A stretch of 56,812 bases of DNA from Actinomycetales bacterium (GCA_012729695.1 JAAYCP010000238.1:1-56812); one strand, 5' to 3'. Numbered from the stretch's first letter, positions 8,180 through 17,239 are shown. The notes: a model not told the origin generated them from the letters alone. A program made the numbers and translations.

Positions 8180-11100
8180 ATGGCAGGACCAATGGAATGC
8201 TCGCTGTGCACGTCGGTCAATCCGCCTGACGCCAAGTTCTGCGTCGGGTGTGGTGAGCCGCTGCAACCGACCTGTCCGGTGTGTGGCCACAACGTGCCGC
8301 CGGACGCGCGCTTCTGTCCCAACTGCGGTCACCGTCTGCTTGCCGCACCTGAGGTGGACGAGGCGCCCTCGGACCTGACCCGCTACCTTCCGGCGACACT
8401 CCTCGCCAAGATCGAGGCGGCCCGCAGCGGACGCGCGATGGCGGGGGAGCGGCGCCTGGTGACGGCCCTCTTCGCCGACGTCACCGGGTCGACGTCCGCG
8501 GCCGAGCAGCTCGACCCGGAGGACTGGGTGGAGGTGATCAACGGCGCCTTCGAGCGGATGATCCGCCCGGTCTACCGGTACGAGGGAACCCTGGCCACCC
8601 TCCAGGGAGACGGGGTACTCGCCTTCTTCGGGGCCCCGATCGCTCATGAGGACGATCCGGAACGGGCGGTTCTCGCGGCTCTCGAGATGATCGATGCCAT
8701 AGCTCCGTACTCACTGCGCATCGAGAAGAAGTGGGGCTTCCCCATCCGGATCCGGGTGGGTGTGAACACCGGGCTGGTGGTCGTCGGCGACGTCGGCTCG
8801 GACCTGCGGCTCACCTACACGGCCATCGGCGATGCCATCAACGTCGCGGCACGGATGGAGCAGACGGCGGCGCCCAACACGGTCCAGGTCAGCGAGGACA
8901 CCTACCGGCTCATCGCGCCGCTCTTCGAGTTCGAGGACCTGGGCCAGACGACGGTGAAGGGGAAGTCGGCACCGATCCAGACCTACCGCCCGCTGCGCTG
9001 TCAGGTCCGACCCGGGCCGACGCGGGGTCGTGGATTCTCTTCGCCGCTCGTCGGCCGAGAGGCGGAGACCCAGGTGTTGCGCGACCTCACCGATCGTCTC
9101 TCGGAGGGGCGTGGCGGCATCTGCGCGGTCATCGGTGAGGCGGGTCTGGGGAAGTCGCGGCTCATCGCAGAGTTCTCCGAGGAGCTCGAAGCCGAGGGCC
9201 GACGGGGCCCCTGGTGGTCATCGAAGCCCGTGTACGTGGAGGGTCCGGGACCAACCACGATGGGGTGGGCCGTCGGCAGGTCGTTCTCGTACAACAGCTC
9301 GGTTCCCTACGGGGTGGTCGTCGACCTCCTCAGCACGTGTCTCGAGCTGCATCCGGAGGACACCGCGCACGTGCGACGCTCGAAGCTGACCGACACGGTC
9401 GAGACCCTGTTGGGAGAGGACGCGGAGACCCACCTTCCCTATCTCGCACAGCTCCTCGGCATCGACCTCGACACCGAGGAATCCAGGGCCGCCTCGCACA
9501 TGGCGGCGCCCATGCTCCAGCGGCGCACGTTCTCGGCAGTGACGGCACTCATTGAGGCTGCCGCCCTCCGCCGCCCGCTCGTCGTCGTCATCGAGGATCT
9601 CCACTGGTGTGATGCGATCAGCCTCGCGTTGCTCGAGGAGCTGATGGCTGTGACGGAGCGGGCTATGCTCATGCTCCTCGTCACGATGCGTCCGGACCGC
9701 GACCGGCCGTCCTGGCAGTTCCACGAGACCGCCGCTCGAGAGTATGTCCACCGTTATACGCCGGTCTTCATCGAGCCGCTGGAGGCGGCCGCCTCGGCGC
9801 AGATGCTGTCGCAGATGCTCGGTGGTGACTTCGAGCCGGACCTCGCCGACGCACTCATCACCCGGGCGGAGGGCAACCCCTTCTATCTCGAGGAGCTGCT
9901 GGGTTCCCTCCTCGACGCTGGGTCGCTCGTCGAAGAGGACGGTTGCTGGCGGATCACCGATGCGGGGGCCCGGATCGGCCTCTCGCCGACCGTCGCGGGG
10001 CTGCTCATCTCCCGCCTCGACAGTCTCGACGAGGGAGGTAAGACCGTCGCCCAGATCGCATCCGTCATCGGGCGTGAGTTCCGACTGTCGGAGGTGCAGT
10101 ACCTGCTGGATCCCGCGATCGACCTCGAGGTGGCCCTGGCCGATCTGGAGCGCCGGAACCTGCTGGAGGAGCGGGCCAGGCTGCCGGAGCGAAGGTATGC
10201 CTTCAGGCACGTCCTCCTCCAGGAGAGCGCCTACCAGTCGATGCTGAAGCGGGACCGCCGCAACCTGCACGCACGGATAGCGGATCACCTCATCGCAGAG
10301 GGCTCCGACGACGTCTCGAGCATTGCGCGCCACCTGACCGAGGCGGAGGAGCTCGCGCGCGCCATGCCGTACCTCGTCGAGGCCGGCGACCGGGCCGCCC
10401 GGGCGATGTCGCTCGCCGATGCGATCCGCTTCTACACGCAGGCGCTCGACGCCGCGGTTGAGGGAACCGACCCTGAGCTGATCCGGCGGGCGCACGAGGG
10501 GCTGGGCAACGCATACACGCTCATCCCGGACCTCACGAGGGCGGCGTCGAGCTACCAGGAGCTGTTGGAGTTCGGCAAGGAGCGATCGGAACCGACCGTC
10601 CAGGTCACGGCCCTGAACCGACTCGGCTTCACCGCGGCTGCGCTGGGGGGTGACTACGAGCTGGCCACCGACTACCTCGAGCGGGCTCGCAAGCTCGCCG
10701 AAGCGCATAACGACGATCTCGGTCTGGCCGAGTACCACATGAACAGCTGCATGATCGCGACCGGGCAGGGGGACATGGATCGAGCGGCCGCTCACGACGC
10801 CGAGGCCTCGGCGAGCGGAGCGGCCGCGGGATCGATGCGGTTCCGGATGCAGGGGTTGATCCAGCGCGCCATCTCGCTCGCGAGCGCCGGTCGCTACGTC
10901 GAGGGGGAGCTCGCTCTTGCCGAGGCTACCCGGGCGGCCGAGGAGTCCGGGAACGAGGTGTTCCAGGCGGCTGTGAGGGCGGTCGCCTCGCCCGTCTACC
11001 TCCTGAGGCAGGGTCGGACCGCGGAGGCCTATGAGGGGGCACGCTCCGGATTCGCGGCCATGAAGAAGCAGGGGTCGTCGTGGGTGGCGGATGCGGCCAT

Positions 11101-11890
11101 GGTCTCGGCCGACATCGCTCGTCAGCTGGCCCGCTACGAGGAGGCCATCACCTTGGCGCACGAGGGTGTCGAGCTGGCCCAGGAACTGGGTCAGATCTAC
11201 CTCTCGACACCGTGCGCCGCCCAGCTCTCGCGGCTGCACGCCGAGGTTCGCGGCGACGCAGAGGAGGCGGCCCGCTGGCGGGCGGTGGTCCTGGAGCTCA
11301 TCGACCGTCCCTTCGGGGACATGTTCGCCGCGTCGATCTGGGGGCACCTCGGCTGGGCGGAGCTGCGCCTCGGTCACCCCCGGGAGGCGGCTGAGCTCTT
11401 CACTCGCAGCGCCTCGGTCTCATCCGCCTCCACCCATCTGGAGAGGCCGTGGTCCCTCCTGGGCGCGGCGGAGGCCGACCTGCTGCTCGATGACCCGGGA
11501 ACATCTCGGGGACTGTTGTCTCAGGCCCGTCACTTCGGGGAGAGGAACCGAACAGCGACGGTGGCAGTTGGGGTCGGACGCGTCTCCGGCTTGATCGAGG
11601 TCGCCGCAGGCGAGCACGCTGCCGCTCTGGAGATGCTGCGGCCGGCCTCCGAGGCCGCGGCATCGATGAGCCTGCGGGGGGAGCTGTGGCGCATCCTGAC
11701 CACCATGGGTGAGGCCCACCGTGGACTGGGCCAGGAGGCCGAGGCGGCAGAGGCCGTCGCCGCCGCCCGACGGGCCATCGAGTCGATCGCAGCCGACATC
11801 GTCGATGAGGGGCTGCGGTCCGAGTTTCGGCGAACGGTCGCCACGTCCGCGGGCCTGGAGCTCAGCGACGGACGATCGACGGGCACCTGA
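8180..11890 (+). CDS. Zinc-ribbon / class III adenylate cyclase / AAA-like ATPase / TPR regulatory protein
   Basis: A 1236-residue multidomain protein. Residues 5-55 form a double zinc ribbon with four Cys pairs (CSLC, CVGCG, CPVCG, CPNCG). Residues about 90-275 are a class III nucleotide cyclase domain: FADVTGST, QGDGVLAFFGAP with the metal Asp, and YTAIGDAINVAARME. About 295-700 is a LuxR/STAND-type ATPase with Walker A GEAGLGKS (near 318) and Walker B VVVIEDLHW (near 466). The rest, about 740-1230, is alpha-helical with TPR-like repeats. The open frame extends upstream into rnpB, so that start is impossible; ATG at 8180 or 8192 fits the first zinc pair. It probably couples ligand sensing to cyclic-nucleotide synthesis, but activity cannot be assumed. 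Confidence 0.88.
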   Translation: MAGPMECSLCTSVNPPDAKFCVGCGEPLQPTCPVCGHNVPPDARFCPNCGHRLLAAPEVDEAPSDLTRYLPATLLAKIEAARSGRAMAGERRLVTALFADVTGSTSAAEQLDPEDWVEVINGAFERMIRPVYRYEGTLATLQGDGVLAFFGAPIAHEDDPERAVLAALEMIDAIAPYSLRIEKKWGFPIRIRVGVNTGLVVVGDVGSDLRLTYTAIGDAINVAARMEQTAAPNTVQVSEDTYRLIAPLFEFEDLGQTTVKGKSAPIQTYRPLRCQVRPGPTRGRGFSSPLVGREAETQVLRDLTDRLSEGRGGICAVIGEAGLGKSRLIAEFSEELEAEGRRGPWWSSKPVYVEGPGPTTMGWAVGRSFSYNSSVPYGVVVDLLSTCLELHPEDTAHVRRSKLTDTVETLLGEDAETHLPYLAQLLGIDLDTEESRAASHMAAPMLQRRTFSAVTALIEAAALRRPLVVVIEDLHWCDAISLALLEELMAVTERAMLMLLVTMRPDRDRPSWQFHETAAREYVHRYTPVFIEPLEAAASAQMLSQMLGGDFEPDLADALITRAEGNPFYLEELLGSLLDAGSLVEEDGCWRITDAGARIGLSPTVAGLLISRLDSLDEGGKTVAQIASVIGREFRLSEVQYLLDPAIDLEVALADLERRNLLEERARLPERRYAFRHVLLQESAYQSMLKRDRRNLHARIADHLIAEGSDDVSSIARHLTEAEELARAMPYLVEAGDRAARAMSLADAIRFYTQALDAAVEGTDPELIRRAHEGLGNAYTLIPDLTRAASSYQELLEFGKERSEPTVQVTALNRLGFTAAALGGDYELATDYLERARKLAEAHNDDLGLAEYHMNSCMIATGQGDMDRAAAHDAEASASGAAAGSMRFRMQGLIQRAISLASAGRYVEGELALAEATRAAEESGNEVFQAAVRAVASPVYLLRQGRTAEAYEGARSGFAAMKKQGSSWVADAAMVSADIARQLARYEEAITLAHEGVELAQELGQIYLSTPCAAQLSRLHAEVRGDAEEAARWRAVVLELIDRPFGDMFAASIWGHLGWAELRLGHPREAAELFTRSASVSSASTHLERPWSLLGAAEADLLLDDPGTSRGLLSQARHFGERNRTATVAVGVGRVSGLIEVAAGEHAAALEMLRPASEAAASMSLRGELWRILTTMGEAHRGLGQEAEAAEAVAAARRAIESIAADIVDEGLRSEFRRTVATSAGLELSDGRSTGT

Positions 11891-11923
11891 ACCATCATCC
11901 GCTGGAGCCGAGCGAGGAGTCCG

Positions 11924-13150
11924 CTAGCCGTGCGGGAGACGCATGGCGTAGATGACCGCTCCGAACAGGAGCACCGCTGCCGCTGACAGCACGGTCGCGA
12001 TCGGCTGGAACACGGCGAGCGTCAGGCACCCGACGAGGCCGATCACCGGAAGGATCCGGTGGGTGCGGGTCAGGGCGGGCAGCCGGTATGCGCTGGCGTT
12101 GGCGATCGCGTAGTAGACCAGCACGAGGATGGAGCTGAACGAGATCGCCGTGACGAGCCTGCCGAGCAGGACCAGCAGGATGACGACAACAGCCGCGGCG
12201 AGCTCGGCCCGGTGCGGGACCTGATAGCGGGGATGAACGGCAGCCAGCGGAGGAGGAAGGTGCCGGTCCCGGGCCATGGCGAGCCCGGTGCGTGACACAC
12301 CCAGGAGCATCCCGAGCAGGGCCCCGAAGGCCGCGATTGCGGCCACCACCCGGACCAGACCGTCGGTCCCCGCGAGGCCAGTGGCCCGGAGTGCGCCCGC
12401 GAGCGGGGCAGGGTCGGTGGCGATCACCTCTGCCCCCCGGCTGCGCAACAGAGCGATCGCAACCAGCGCATACAGACCCGTGACGATGGCGAGAGCGATC
12501 GGGATCGCCCTCGGGATGGTCCGCTCCGGCTCGATGACCTCCTCCCCGAGGGTCGCGATCCGGGCGTAGCCCGCGAACGCGAAGAAGAGGAAGCCGGCTC
12601 CTGACAGCACTCCGGCGACGCTGACGTCGATCGCTTGTCCGGCGGTCGTCGCGGTCGGACCGATTCCGATGAGCATCGCTGCTGCCACGACAAGGGCAGT
12701 GACGACGATCGCGACGATGAGACGAGTTACCTTGGCGCTCTTGGTGATTCCGCGGTAGCTGATCGCCGCGACCAGGACGACCGACGCGACGGCGACCCAG
12801 CGCGCGTGGTCGGGTAGCGCATACACACCGATGGTCCACGCCATCGCCGCGCAGCTGCTCAACTTGCCGGCGACGAACGCCCATCCGGCGAGGTAACCCC
12901 AGAACGGGCTGAGCTGTTCGCGTCCGTACACATAGGTGCCTCCGGACTCCGGGTAGACCGCGGCGAGGCGGGCCGAGGCGGTGGCGTTCGCATACGCGAC
13001 GACGGAGGCGAGCAGGAGGGAGAGGAGGAGCCATGAGCCGGCCGCAGCGGCTGCCGGTGCGTAGGCGACGAAGACCCCCGCCCCGAGCATGGATCCGAGC
13101 CCGATGAGGACGGCATCCGAGAGGCCAAGGCGCCGGGCCAGCTGGTCCAC
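11924..13150 (-). CDS. APC-family amino-acid permease
   Basis: A 408-residue integral membrane transporter of the amino acid-polyamine-organocation family. About 12 hydrophobic helices can be seen. The N-terminal GLGSMLGAGVFV loop is the signature substrate-binding break in helix 1, followed by YPESGGTYVYGREQLSP and GWAFVAGKL typical of TM3. Substrate is unknown. The GTG start at 13150 has a TAACGT -10 box 6 nt away. It is convergent with the large cyclase/TPR gene (33 nt between the stops) and divergent from the UlaG-like hydrolase gene, with 124 nt between starts. Confidence 0.88.
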   Translation of the reverse strand: MDQLARRLGLSDAVLIGLGSMLGAGVFVAYAPAAAAAGSWLLLSLLLASVVAYANATASARLAAVYPESGGTYVYGREQLSPFWGYLAGWAFVAGKLSSCAAMAWTIGVYALPDHARWVAVASVVLVAAISYRGITKSAKVTRLIVAIVVTALVVAAAMLIGIGPTATTAGQAIDVSVAGVLSGAGFLFFAFAGYARIATLGEEVIEPERTIPRAIPIALAIVTGLYALVAIALLRSRGAEVIATDPAPLAGALRATGLAGTDGLVRVVAAIAAFGALLGMLLGVSRTGLAMARDRHLPPPLAAVHPRYQVPHRAELAAAVVVILLVLLGRLVTAISFSSILVLVYYAIANASAYRLPALTRTHRILPVIGLVGCLTLAVFQPIATVLSAAAVLLFGAVIYAMRLPHG

Positions 13151-13156
13151 GACCTC

Positions 13157-13162
13157 ACGTTA
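13157..13162 (-). promoter_or_regulatory. -10 hexamer for the APC permease gene
   Basis: On the minus strand TAACGT ends 6 nt before the GTG start at 13150; leaderless architecture. Confidence 0.5.
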
Positions 13163-13261
13163 TCCCTCTGACGGGTGCAGGAACCTGTTCCGCGCTGTCC
13201 ATTCGGGCGGCCCGGCGATGCGACTCTCGGATCGGCTGTTCCGGCGGTGTGCGTACACGGC

Positions 13262-13267
13262 TACGGT
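13262..13267 (+). promoter_or_regulatory. -10 hexamer for the UlaG-like hydrolase gene
   Basis: TACGGT ends 7 nt before the ATG at 13275; leaderless architecture. This decides the start against a longer upstream extension of the frame. Confidence 0.5.
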
Positions 13268-13274
13268 CTGGGGT

Positions 13275-13928
13275 ATGCGGATCACTCACCTCGGTCATGC
13301 CTGCCTGCTCGTGGAGATCGCGGACCAGCGGATCCTCATCGATCCGGGCGCCTTCGCCGGCGACTTCCTCGGCCTGCGCGATCTCGACGCCATCCTGGTG
13401 ACCCACCAGCACGTCGACCACCTCGACCCGGTCCGGCTCCCGGAGCTCGTGCGCGCCAACGGTGAGGTGCCGATCTGGTGCGACCCGCAGAGCGTCTCCA
13501 TCCTCGAGGAGGTCGGTCTGCCGGCCACGGCTCATGACGGATCGACGGTGACACTCGGGGAGGTGCTCATCGAGCCGGTGGGGGAGATACACGCCCTGAT
13601 CCACGAGGACATCCCGCGCATCACCAACGTCGGCGTGCGGATCAGCGCGCCGGGAGAGCCGACCTTCTTCCACCCGGGCGACGCGCTCGATGCCGACCCA
13701 GGAGAGGTCGACGTGCTCGCCTTCCCGCTCAACGCCCCCTGGCAGGCCAGCCGGGACATGACCGGGTTCCTACGACGGCTCGCCGCACCGCACGCGGTCC
13801 CCATCCACGACGCGCTGCTGAGTCTGACCGGACGCAACCTCTACCTGAAGCAGGCCGGCGACCTGGGGAGCAAGGACACCCGCATCCACGACCTCGCCGA
13901 CGGCAGTCCGTGGCGGGTCGAGGCATAG
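13275..13928 (+). CDS. Metallo-beta-lactamase fold hydrolase (UlaG-like)
   Basis: A 217-residue metal-dependent hydrolase of the MBL superfamily. It starts MRITHLGHACLLVE, and the metal motif is THQHVDHLD (about residues 43-51, the HxHxDH pattern), followed by FHPGDAL near 133. Sequence style and length match the UlaG-like branch of uncertain substrate, many annotated only as MBL-fold hydrolases. The start at 13275 is chosen because of the -10 box at 13262-13267 and because the family begins exactly at this Met; the frame continues upstream for about 60 low-quality residues. It is monocistronic; the next 513 nt have no gene. Confidence 0.88.
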   Translation: MRITHLGHACLLVEIADQRILIDPGAFAGDFLGLRDLDAILVTHQHVDHLDPVRLPELVRANGEVPIWCDPQSVSILEEVGLPATAHDGSTVTLGEVLIEPVGEIHALIHEDIPRITNVGVRISAPGEPTFFHPGDALDADPGEVDVLAFPLNAPWQASRDMTGFLRRLAAPHAVPIHDALLSLTGRNLYLKQAGDLGSKDTRIHDLADGSPWRVEA

Positions 13929-14016
13929 GGCGTTTGCGGCGAGGACCACTCGCACGTGGTGAGCGCCACGTGGTGAGCTGAGCGTTGCCTCCTGGGTCTG
14001 ACCCGTCTTCGCGCCA

Positions 14017-14088
14017 CCCTTGCTCCTGACTTCGACCCTTCCTCACGCCGCCCTTGCTCCTTGATTTGACCCTTGCTCCTGACTTTGA
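14017..14088. repeat. 19-bp repeats CCCTTGCTCCTGACTTCGA-type, three copies
   Basis: Copies at 14017-14035, 14051-14069 and 14070-14088; the last two are in direct tandem and a partial CCCTT follows. Copies differ at one to three positions around the TGACTTCGA part. The 19-bp period is close to two helical turns. Confidence 0.8.
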
Positions 14089-14102
14089 CCCTTAGCCCGT
14101 CG

Positions 14103-14124
14103 TTTGAGCGCAATTGCGCGCAAA
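14103..14124. repeat. 22-bp near-perfect palindrome around GCGCAATTGCGC
   Basis: TTTG and CAAA flank a perfect GCGCAATTGCGC core, with one mismatched pair. It lies exactly between the two repeat groups that point in opposite directions. It resembles an operator or cruciform centre; its function is unknown. Confidence 0.75.
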
Positions 14125-14135
14125 TGTGGGAGCAG

Positions 14136-14213
14136 GTGTCACGTGAGGGAGGAAAGGTCGAACGAGGGGGGTACGTGTCAAGTCAGGGAGGAAAGGTCGA
14201 ACGACGAGTACGT
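14136..14213. repeat. 39-bp tandem repeat, about two copies
   Basis: GTGTCA at 14136 and 14175 and the 20-mer AGGGAGGAAAGGTCGAACGA at 14146-14165 and 14185-14204 give a period of 39 bp. A partial third unit (GAGTACGTG) follows. No coding potential is seen. Confidence 0.8.
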
Positions 14214-14441
14214 GGGCGACACGGTGTTGAGCCGCGCACAGGGGGCGCCCACCCCGCGAGGGTGCGCTCGCGCGCCCCGTCGTCCAGGACCGCGCGCGGG
14301 ACCGAGCCCGCCTGGGCACGTCGATGGGCGGGCAGGTCGCCGCGGGGCTGCTGCAGGAGTACCCCGTTCTTTGTTGAACAGGGGCGCTCACCCAGGAAGA
14401 CAGCGGCCGGGCGGGTGCCTGGGCGCGTTCCGGTCGCATCC

Positions 14442-15308
14442 CTACTCAGCCGTGGTGAGGATCTCCGCCCCGGTCTCGGTGACGAGGATGGTGTGCTCGA
14501 ACTGGGCCGAGCGGCGGCGGTCCTTGGTCACCACGGTCCAGCCGTCGTCCCACATCTCCCACTCGTGCGTGCCGAGGTTGAGCATCGGCTCGATCGTGAA
14601 CGTCATGCCGGCCTCGATGACCGTGTTGTAGGCGGGGGCGGCGTCGTAGTGGGGGATGATCAGCCCCGAGTGGAAGCTCTCGCCGATGCCGTGACCGGTG
14701 AAGTCCCGCACGACGCCGTAGCCGAACCGCTTGGCGTAGCTCTCGATGACCCGTCCGATGATGTTGAGCTCGCGCCCGGGACGGACCGCCTTGATGCCGC
14801 GCATCATCGCCTCGCGCGTGCGCTCGATGAGCAGTGCGGACTCCTCGTCGATCTCACCCACGCCGTAGGTCGCGTCGGTGTCGCCGTGCACCCCGTGGAT
14901 GTATGCGGTGATGTCGATGTTGACGATGTCGCCGTCGCGTAGCTCACGGGAGTCGGGGATGCCGTGGCAGATGACCTCGTTGACCGAGGTGCACAGTGAC
15001 TTGGGGAAGCCCTTGTAACCCAGCGTCGAGGGGTAGGCGCCGTGGTCGAGGAGGAACTCATGCCCCACCCGGTCGATCTCGTCGGTCGTGACGCCCGGGG
15101 CGATGGCGGCGGCGGCGGCCTCGAGGGCCTGGGCTGCGATGCGGCCGGCGATGCGCATCTTCTCGATGGTCTCGGCGTCCTTGACCTCGGGCCCGGTGTG
15201 CGGTCGCGGCGCCGGTCGGTCGACGTACTCGGGCGCGACGATGTGGCTCGGGACCCGACGGCGAGGTGAGATGACGCCGGGCTCGACTGACGCATACGCA
15301 ACTGGCAT
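14442..15308 (-). CDS. map: Methionine aminopeptidase, type I
   Basis: A 288-residue methionine aminopeptidase, the cytosolic two-metal enzyme that removes initiator Met. The catalytic region has the usual ligands: Asp in DIVNIDIT, Asp in HGDTDATY, His in [11 protein letters not shown], Glu in FTIEPML and Glu in QFEHTILV; the substrate-loop His is in VICHGIP. About 40 Pro/Arg-rich residues precede the core, as in actinobacterial MapB (type Ic), where they form an SH3-binding-like extension. The ATG at 15308 has a leaderless-type -10 box. It is divergent from the small acidic-protein gene. Confidence 0.94.
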   Translation of the reverse strand: MPVAYASVEPGVISPRRRVPSHIVAPEYVDRPAPRPHTGPEVKDAETIEKMRIAGRIAAQALEAAAAAIAPGVTTDEIDRVGHEFLLDHGAYPSTLGYKGFPKSLCTSVNEVICHGIPDSRELRDGDIVNIDITAYIHGVHGDTDATYGVGEIDEESALLIERTREAMMRGIKAVRPGRELNIIGRVIESYAKRFGYGVVRDFTGHGIGESFHSGLIIPHYDAAPAYNTVIEAGMTFTIEPMLNLGTHEWEMWDDGWTVVTKDRRRSAQFEHTILVTETGAEILTTAE

Positions 15309-15315
15309 ACCGTTG

Positions 15316-15321
15316 AGTCTA
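15316..15321 (-). promoter_or_regulatory. -10 hexamer for map
   Basis: On the minus strand TAGACT ends 7 nt before the ATG at 15308; leaderless architecture. Confidence 0.5.
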
Positions 15322-15370
15322 GGTGGACGCGGTGGGCGTCCCTCACACCCGACGTGGCGAGGAGGCCGAC

Positions 15371-15583
15371 GTGCCGTACTGGTACAACATCACGACCGGC
15401 AAGGTCGAGAGCGATGAGGAACGCAGCCCCAACGACCAGGTCATGGGCCCCTACGACACCCGCGAGGCGGCCGAGGCTGCGCTCGAGACCGCCCGCGCCA
15501 GGACTGAGGCCTGGGACGAGGAGGACCGCGAGTGGGAGGACTGGGGCAAGGGCTCCGGCGACTCGCAGGCCGGCTCGGACTGA
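15371..15583 (+). CDS. Small acidic conserved actinobacterial protein
   Basis: A 70-residue protein starting [13 protein letters not shown] and containing [17 protein letters not shown], then a strongly acidic tail rich in Asp, Glu and Trp. The WYN...GPY(D/A)TREEAE pattern is common to small actinobacterial proteins sometimes annotated as SPOR-domain-like; I cannot assign a function. The GTG at 15371 is preferred over the in-frame upstream start at 15323 because GAGGAGG lies 5 nt before it. It sits opposite map and is followed by a strong hairpin at 15618. Confidence 0.7.
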   Translation: MPYWYNITTGKVESDEERSPNDQVMGPYDTREAAEAALETARARTEAWDEEDREWEDWGKGSGDSQAGSD

Positions 15584-15617
15584 GCTCGACCTCCTGACGC
15601 ACTGCGCAAGGGAAGCT

Positions 15618-15660
15618 CGGTCTTCGCAAGAGAACCTTTGTCCTGCGAAGACCGCTTTTC
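15618..15660 (+). terminator. Rho-independent-type terminator after the small acidic gene
   Basis: CGGTCTTCGCA (15618-15628) pairs perfectly with TGCGAAGACCG (15644-15654), an 11-bp stem with a 15-nt loop, followed by CTTTT. It lies between convergent genes. The flanks resemble the hairpin between hisH and priA (30722-30785). Confidence 0.75.
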
Positions 15661-15696
15661 CCGCCGGGGGAGGAAGGTGGGACAGGCGGCGCCGGC

Positions 15697-16383
15697 TCAG
15701 CCCTTGCGGTGCACGCTCACGACGTAGTCGCTGCCGATGTGCCACGGCGCCCGGTCCCACGACGCATACCGCTGCTGGAGCGAGAACCCGGCGCCGCGCA
15801 GCGCCCGGTCGTACTCACTGACCGGGACGAGGTTGGCCGTCTCCGGCAGATCGGCGCGTGTGAGTCCGAAGCCGGCGATGATGTGCCCGCCAGGCACGAG
15901 GTGGGCCGAGATCTGCCGGATGGCCTGGTCGAGGGTGCCGACGGCGAGGTAGGGCACGACGTTCCCGGCCATGACCGCGAGGTTGAACCCCCGGGTCCCG
16001 GTCCACGTGGAGATGCCCCAGGGCGAGAGGTTCTCCTGGGACAGGTCCATGTGCGTGAGGTCGGCGTGGACGTACTCGGTGTGCGGGTCCTCGCGCCGCG
16101 CGATGTCGATGAGGTGCCGGTCGGCGTCGACCCCCACGGCGTCGTACCCCATCTGCGTCAGCACCCGCGTGAGCCGGCCGAAGCCGCACCCCGCGTCGAG
16201 CACCCGCGCCGGCGGTGGGTGGACGGAGGCGATGAACCGGGCTTCGCCGTGCAGGTCCACCCCCTGGGCCTCGAGGGTCGCGAAACGGCGACGGTATGCG
16301 GCGGCCGCCTCCGCACCGCTGCTCACCTCGGACCAGCGGGTCGGAGGAGGTATGCGGTCCGAACCGCTGTTGGTCACCGGCAC
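15697..16383 (-). CDS. Class I SAM-dependent methyltransferase
   Basis: A 228-residue methyltransferase. Motif I VLDAGCGFGRL is near residue 61, the acidic residue GVDAD near 83, and motif III/IV HLVPGGHIIAGFG near 162. The substrate is not predictable. The GTG start at 16383 lies 1 nt beyond the panB stop; GAGGAG at the end of panB is placed as its ribosome-binding site, so the two genes are almost certainly translated from one mRNA with panB first. The proximity to panB need not imply a role in pantothenate synthesis. Confidence 0.85.
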   Translation of the reverse strand: MPVTNSGSDRIPPPTRWSEVSSGAEAAAAYRRRFATLEAQGVDLHGEARFIASVHPPPARVLDAGCGFGRLTRVLTQMGYDAVGVDADRHLIDIARREDPHTEYVHADLTHMDLSQENLSPWGISTWTGTRGFNLAVMAGNVVPYLAVGTLDQAIRQISAHLVPGGHIIAGFGLTRADLPETANLVPVSEYDRALRGAGFSLQQRYASWDRAPWHIGSDYVVSVHRKG

Positions 16384-16384
16384 C

Positions 16385-17233
16385 TCACTCCTCGAACGAG
16401 TGCTCCGAGGCGGGGAAGGTGCCGTCCCGGACCTCCGAGGCGTAGGCCTGAGCGGCGCGGCTCAGCTCGCCGCGCAGGTCTGCGTACTTCTTGACGAAGC
16501 GGGGCGCGCGACCGCCGCGGAGACCGGCCATGTCCTGCCAGACGAGCACCTGGGCGTCGCAGTCCGGCCCGGCGCCGATACCGACCGTCGGGATCCGCAG
16601 GGCCTTGGTGACCTCGGCGGCCACGGGGGCGGGAACCATCTCCATGACGATGGCGAAGCAGCCGGCTTCCTGGAGCGCGAGCGCGTCCTCCAGGAGCTTC
16701 GCGGCTCCGGCTCCTCGGCCCTGCACCTTGTAGCCGCCGAGCACGTGCTCACTCTGCGGGGTGAAGCCGATGTGGCCCATGACGGGGATCCCGGCCCGGA
16801 CGAGGAGCTCGATCTCGGGGACCATCGCCTTGCCGCCCTCGAGCTTGACGGCGTGAGCCATCCCCTCCTTCATGAAGCGGGTCGCCGTGTTCAGGGCCTG
16901 CTGCGGGCTCGCCTGGTAGGAGCCGAAGGGGAGGTCGGCGACGACCATCGCATACTTGGCGGCCAGGGTGACCGCCCGGCAGAGCGGCACGAGGTGGTCG
17001 ACCGTCACGGGCACGGTCGTCTCGAAGCCGTAGACGTTGTTGCCGGCGGAGTCGCCCACGAGGAGCACCGGGATGCCGACCTCGTCGAAGATCTCGGCGG
17101 TGTACATGTCGTAGGCGGTGAGCATGGCCCACTTCTCCCCGTCCTCCTTCATCTTCTGAAGGTGCGGGATGCGGACGCGGCGCTGGGGCGCGGCCTGGAC
17201 TCCGGTGCCGTACGGGGCGGTCGTCTCACTCAT
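16385..17233 (-). CDS. panB: 3-methyl-2-oxobutanoate hydroxymethyltransferase
   Basis: A 282-residue PanB, the first committed enzyme of pantothenate (and so CoA) synthesis; it adds a hydroxymethyl group from methylene-tetrahydrofolate to ketoisovalerate. Typical blocks are [32 protein letters not shown] with the metal Asp, AVKLEGG with the catalytic-site Lys, GHIGFTPQ, and [18 protein letters not shown]. Length matches the family. The ATG at 17233 has TAGGAT 6 nt upstream. It is divergent from the glycosyltransferase-deacetylase gene, with promoters sharing a 103-nt gap. Confidence 0.95.
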   Translation of the reverse strand: MSETTAPYGTGVQAAPQRRVRIPHLQKMKEDGEKWAMLTAYDMYTAEIFDEVGIPVLLVGDSAGNNVYGFETTVPVTVDHLVPLCRAVTLAAKYAMVVADLPFGSYQASPQQALNTATRFMKEGMAHAVKLEGGKAMVPEIELLVRAGIPVMGHIGFTPQSEHVLGGYKVQGRGAGAAKLLEDALALQEAGCFAIVMEMVPAPVAAEVTKALRIPTVGIGAGPDCDAQVLVWQDMAGLRGGRAPRFVKKYADLRGELSRAAQAYASEVRDGTFPASEHSFEE

Positions 17234-17239
17234 GTTCAG

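Larger units (their letters stand above)
13929..14441. other. Gene-free, repeat-rich intergenic island
   Basis: About 513 nt between the hydrolase stop and the end of map with no convincing gene. The first part contains 19-bp repeats (14017-14088), then a 22-bp near-palindrome (14103-14124), then 39-bp tandem repeats (14136-14213). The left repeats read in the opposite sense to the right ones, and both sides share purine-strand words such as GGTCGAA, GTCAAAGTCAGG and GGGAG. The remainder (about 14215-14441) is GC-rich without clear structure, apart from a short frame with a GTSMGG motif (14240-14377) that may be a gene remnant. Confidence 0.7.

Noticed and set aside
9218-11377. Minus-strand open frame of 719 codons opposite the cyclase/TPR gene
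   Set aside because: It lies wholly antisense to a gene with clear domains; composition is Arg/Gly/Leu-rich as expected for the complement of GC-rich coding DNA, and no motif is found.
11895-13034. Second minus-strand frame overlapping the APC permease
   Set aside because: Out of frame with a protein showing clear transmembrane helices and an APC signature; residues are Arg/Gly-rich.
14017-14213. CRISPR array
   Set aside because: Repeats are too few, units are adjacent or irregular, there are no unique spacers and no cas genes.
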